Source: Rostratula benghalensis
Taxonomy: Eukaryota; Chordata; Aves; Charadriiformes; Rostratulidae
Direction of reading: 5' to 3'
DNA length: 64,000 nt
NCBI GenBank assembly: GCA_013399305.1
Contig: VXAI01000247.1
Coordinates: 73,229 to 137,228 of the forward strand
In this document: positions 62,201 to 64,000 of the stretch, piece by piece
Layout of the letters: every line of letters begins with the position of its first letter
Position numbering within the stretch: the first letter of the stretch is position 1
Program-made: the position numbers and the translations under genes
Notes under the pieces: model-generated
What the model was told of the DNA's origin: nothing
Database searches by the model: none
Seen by the model: the letters and a program-made list of their open reading frames with translations, nothing else

Positions 62201-63636
62201 ACCAGTCCTCGCTCTACCAGACAGCCAACACAGACTGGAACAGCACCAACAAGAACAGCTGCTTTTAGGATGAAACTCTGTTTCAGACCACTATTATTTA
62301 GGAATATTAGAAACATATTTATACATTAGAAAATATGGCCTTTGAAATCAAAATGATCCAAATACAAAACCACAACAGTAAGATATTCTGCCATTTCATG
62401 AACACAGTATATTTTGCAATCTCATAGTTCAGTACATCTTTTCTTCCTTAGAAAAACCAAAATGTTTTTTCCTACCTCAACTTGAAGCAAAATATCTATG
62501 ATAATGTCAGAAATGGAAGAATCCCCTTCTAGTTTGGCAGAACAGAGAGACAGTTGTCGAATGAGGCTGCCCAGTTCCTTGTAGTGGGTCGGGATCTGCT
62601 GCTCTGTCTGATCTGCAAACTGATTGGCAAACGCCTGCAAGGCTCGTATGGCTCCTCTGTGTGCAGCTGCCAACCTGGATACTGCTCGAGACTGCAAAAA
62701 TGAGAAAGAAATGCTTTAACAGGTACACTTTCTGAGAACACTGATACTATTCAAAGAATTGTTGCCAAAATTTCGTGGAGAAACACTCAAGCTTGGGAAG
62801 AAAATCAAAAAGGAGGCTGATAAGACTGAGTGAGATCAACAGCAAGTTAAACGAGGTAGTGAAGAGCAGAACACAGTGTTATTCAGAAAAGGAACTCCAG
62901 TGAAGGAGAAATTAAAAGCCACATAAAAGCAGAGACCAACAGCATTCCCCTCCAGTTTACTGCAGACAGATGAGAAGTGAGGAGAAGAGGGAAGCCGCAA
63001 AGGCAGAATCAGAGCAAGTGAGACACTATTCTGTGAGTAAGGGATGAAAGGTGCAAGATACAAAGAATATCTCCCTTCTGGAGAGGGCTCAGGTGTACCC
63101 TACACAACCAGCCTCAATTAGCTAGAAAACTTCCTGTTAATAAGTTACTCAGAGCCTGAAAGATAACTACATCTTACCTTTTTAGGATGTTTGATTTTAT
63201 GAGGAGTCAGTTTCTCTAAATCATCTTGAATTTCTTTTACCTGTTAATCAAGAAAGAAGGGGGAGAGCGGAAAGTCAGACAGAATTAGATCCATGTCTAT
63301 AAATGAACAATTAATCTTCATTGTAATGTCTGCGTGAAAGTACAAACGTTCCAACGGTAACACTCATCTCTGTCCAATAGTGAGGGAAATGAGTCACAGC
63401 ATTCAGATGCAAACTAGAATGGAAGTTCAGAGATAACCCCATCAAATTTCTCTTGTTTCAGTTCACTTCTGGCAAATTCATCACCATATCTAGCTACTCT
63501 ACACCCCAGCTTAAAATGCTGGTTCCTACCTGTTGCTGGAGTACGTACAGCATCCGAGCTGACCGTGCAGCTTGTTTCTCTCTCCTAGTGCAAACTTGTT
63601 GCTCTTCATCAGGATCTAAAATTTCTCTCTCTCTCC
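53112..63636 (-). CDS. KIAA0753: KIAA0753 (OFIP, moonraker), C-terminal thirteen coding exons, 5' part off right edge
   Basis: Thirteen exons join in frame into 1,835 nt (610 residues plus stop): 63530-63636, 63178-63240, 62476-62691, 61147-61357, 59598-59794, 58449-58615, 58054-58143, 57826-57889, 57152-57325, 56312-56393, 55849-55969, 55451-55675 and 53112-53229. Conserved blocks against human (from memory) include [79 protein letters not shown] and [23 protein letters not shown]0753 is a centriolar-satellite and centrosome protein that works with OFD1 and CEP20/FOR20 in centriole duplication and ciliogenesis; human defects cause orofaciodigital and Joubert-type ciliopathy. The region is rich in charged helices. 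Confidence 0.97.
54675..54705. repeat. 9-bp inverted repeat (hairpin)
   Basis: AATGATTGC (54675-54683) and GCAATCATT (54697-54705) are exact reverse complements. Two more base pairs (TA/TA) can form past a single bulged base. Confidence 0.85.
54804..54845. repeat. Nested two-stem hairpin
   Basis: An outer stem AGCTCAC/GTGAGCT (54804-54810 with 54839-54845) encloses an inner stem TCCGCT/AGCGGA (54816-54821 with 54827-54832) and a 5-nt loop. The internal loop is 5 against 6 nt. This resembles a small structured RNA more than a random palindrome, but I cannot assign it. Confidence 0.85.
55451..55675 (-). CDS. KIAA0753: KIAA0753 exon L
   Basis: The acceptor is TTATATTTGCAG and the donor is AG|GTATAT; 225 nt, phase 2 to phase 2. 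It encodes [20 protein letters not shown] and continues to [29 protein letters not shown]. The Y...[24 protein letters not shown] block is highly conserved with human. The open frame runs on into the intron but the phase of exon M fixes the donor. Confidence 0.96.
55849..55969 (-). CDS. KIAA0753: KIAA0753 exon K
   Basis: The acceptor is TTGCTTTTAG and the donor is CA|GTAAGT; 121 nt, phase 1 to phase 2. It encodes [40 protein letters not shown]. The SPHPIxITK core and QK.xxI..(K)P are the same as human. Confidence 0.94.
56312..56393 (-). CDS. KIAA0753: KIAA0753 exon J, non-canonical GC donor
   Basis: The acceptor is TTCAAACCCAG; 82 nt, phase 0 to phase 1. It encodes [20 protein letters not shown] and WAQEDKT. 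Human has [20 protein letters not shown] and WMQEEN (from memory). The donor reads ACAG|GCAAGT, a textbook GC-AG intron site, and gives the phase needed for exon K; no GT donor nearby fits. Confidence 0.9.
57152..57325 (-). CDS. KIAA0753: KIAA0753 exon I, NAGNAG acceptor
   Basis: The donor is GAA|GTAAGA. It encodes [71 protein letters not shown] and WQRMEEIE match human LDDFLEDCASELW and MRRMEEME. The acceptor reads ATAACAGCAG, a tandem NAGNAG: starting at 57325 adds one Gln, starting at 57322 omits it. Confidence 0.94.
57826..57889 (-). CDS. KIAA0753: KIAA0753 exon H (64 nt, poorly conserved)
   Basis: The acceptor is TCTCTTTTGTGTAG and the donor is CAG|GTAGGA; phase 2 to phase 0. It encodes [20 protein letters not shown] plus Q. 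I cannot align it to human, but exon G ends in phase 2 and exon I starts in phase 0, so an exon of this phase type is required between them, and this is the only candidate seen. Confidence 0.75.
58054..58143 (-). CDS. KIAA0753: KIAA0753 exon G (symmetric 90-nt coiled-coil exon)
   Basis: The acceptor is GTATTTTTTAAG and the donor is AG|GTAATG; exactly 90 nt, phase 2 to phase 2. It encodes [20 protein letters not shown] followed by [10 protein letters not shown]. It aligns with the human 30-residue unit RLxWLDAETSxRxKELxELK, which human carries twice in tandem as I recall; only one copy is visible here. Charged heptad-like helix. Confidence 0.9.
58449..58615 (-). CDS. KIAA0753: KIAA0753 exon F
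   Basis: The acceptor is GTTAATTTTAAG and the donor is CG|GTACGT; 167 nt, phase 0 to phase 2. It encodes [40 protein letters not shown] and [16 protein letters not shown]. The QxTT...LK.N...........P...SPPAxP pattern follows human. Proline-rich C-terminal half, likely disordered. Confidence 0.9.
58616..59597 (-). other. KIAA0753: KIAA0753 intron E-F
   Basis: A 982-bp intron containing a minus-strand CR1 3'-end fragment (about 59055-59245). No additional exon is visible. Confidence 0.9.
59055..59245 (-). mobile_element. CR1 LINE 3'-end fragment
   Basis: The plus strand reads ATCACGGAATCACAGCAC, GTTGGAAGGGACCTCTGGAG and later GAGAAGGGGACTCCACAACC, TCCCTGGGCAGCCTCTGTCA, the reverse complement of a CR1 3' end of the 'CCTCTGGAGATCATC' subtype. 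It is a different CR1 subtype from the copy near 50.5 kb. Confidence 0.92.
59598..59794 (-). CDS. KIAA0753: KIAA0753 exon E
   Basis: The acceptor is AATATTTCTGCAG and the donor is CAG|GTATGG; 197 nt, phase 1 to phase 0. It encodes [20 protein letters not shown] and then segments including [38 protein letters not shown]. The PFxKK...LxPA pattern matches human. An ORF in another frame hides it, so it is recognised by phase and similarity. Confidence 0.92.
61147..61357 (-). CDS. KIAA0753: KIAA0753 exon D, weak donor
   Basis: The acceptor is TATTTGATACAG; 211 nt, phase 0 to phase 1. It encodes [20 protein letters not shown] followed by a basic, poorly conserved linker ending PPSARNLLT. The donor is G|GTTTGT, weak compared with GTAAGT. 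The phase matches exon E exactly, and the frame stays open past it, so the exact end is slightly less certain. Confidence 0.9.
62476..62691 (-). CDS. KIAA0753: KIAA0753 exon C
   Basis: The acceptor is CATTTTTGCAG and the donor is GAG|GTAGGA; 216 nt, phase 0 to phase 0. It encodes [20 protein letters not shown], then [40 protein letters not shown] and [12 protein letters not shown]. This is the best conserved helical block of the family. Confidence 0.97.
63178..63240 (-). CDS. KIAA0753: KIAA0753 exon B (63 nt)
   Basis: The acceptor is TGATTAACAG and the donor is AAG|GTAAGA; phase 0 to phase 0. It encodes [20 protein letters not shown] plus K, against human [20 protein letters not shown]. Too short for ORF screens but unambiguous by similarity. 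Helical and charged. Confidence 0.96.
63530..63636 (-). CDS. KIAA0753: KIAA0753 exon A (most 5' in window)
   Basis: The acceptor is ATGCTTTTTAG and the donor is CAG|GTAGGA; 107 nt, phase 1 to phase 0. It encodes [20 protein letters not shown] followed by [21 protein letters not shown] and [15 protein letters not shown] are identical to human as recalled. A GA-rich run at the start of the exon abuts the acceptor. The preceding exon is not in the window. Confidence 0.95.
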
Positions 63637-64000
63637 CTAAAAAGCATGAAATATAAAGTTTTACATCTTAATTTAACCTGTGAAGACCCCCATTAAGCCG
63701 TGACAGCAAACATAATTTAGTAATAAGCCTCTTTCTTGCAGAACCAATAAACAACATATCATGTATTTTGCCAGTTATTTTAACTCTACACCATGTTTCT
63801 ATTTAGAATTTGACCAAACACTCTTATACAACATAGCTTATTGGTTACAGCTTACAAAATCACAGGCGACCCCTCAGTTCTGTGCCAGAGTTGCAGAGTT
63901 AGGAGCAGTTAACCCTCTGCCTAGAATTGAGAGGCACCAGTGCGGGGTGTGCTGGGCAGGCTGGGAGAGGGTTAGTTTCCTTGGCAGTCACCAGCACGGA
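63637..64000 (-). other. KIAA0753: KIAA0753 intron upstream of exon A (partial)
   Basis: Sequence between exon A and the right edge. I looked for the preceding coiled-coil exon (human ...LQKELSSCIHKIEEVTKK) on the minus strand and did not find it here. Confidence 0.8.

Noticed and set aside
1..64000. CRISPR arrays, tRNA or rRNA genes, bacterial operons, viral genes
   Set aside because: No regularly spaced repeats, no recognisable tRNA A/B boxes with cloverleaf, no rRNA blocks and no viral gene signature were seen by eye. A tRNAscan or Infernal run would be the decisive test for small RNAs.

Overview
This window looks like a piece of a bird (or close sauropsid) nuclear genome. It contains vertebrate intron-exon genes with GT-AG splice sites, many fossil CR1 LINE fragments, no visible mammalian-type SINEs, and one CpG-island promoter. 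I read no bacterial, plasmid, phage or CRISPR structure. All gene calls come from splicing exons by eye, checking reading phase across every junction, and comparing with my recall of the human proteins; no search was run.

Two protein-coding genes lie on the minus strand, head to tail, in the same order as I recall for human 17p13. (1) PITPNM3 (Nir1) fills 1 to about 49.9 kb. Eleven coding exons are present, from the start codon at 49551-49553 to 288-458, and the gene runs off the left edge. Together they encode 470 residues: the FFAT motif, the N-terminal conserved block and the first part of the DDHD region. The rest of DDHD and the LNS2 region lie to the left of the window. (2) KIAA0753 (OFIP/moonraker, a centriolar-satellite protein) fills about 52.95 to 64.0 kb. 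Thirteen coding exons give its C-terminal 610 residues and stop codon; its 5' part is beyond the right edge.

Layout: 1-36.3 kb holds PITPNM3 exons 2-11 with introns of 1-8 kb. 36.3-49.5 kb is the 13.2-kb first intron, with a long purine-rich tract at 45.6-46.1 kb. 48.75-50.18 kb is a CpG island over exon 1. 50.2-52.95 kb is intergenic, with a well-preserved CR1 tail. 52.95-64.0 kb is KIAA0753.

I did not find a clearly new biological system. The best leads are a pair of 68-bp repeats 2.2 kb apart carrying a 24-30-bp perfect palindrome, a symmetric 90-nt KIAA0753 exon present once here but apparently duplicated in human, a GC-AG intron and a NAGNAG acceptor in KIAA0753, a cysteine in the nucleophile-elbow position of the PITPNM3 DDHD region, and several perfect intronic hairpins.
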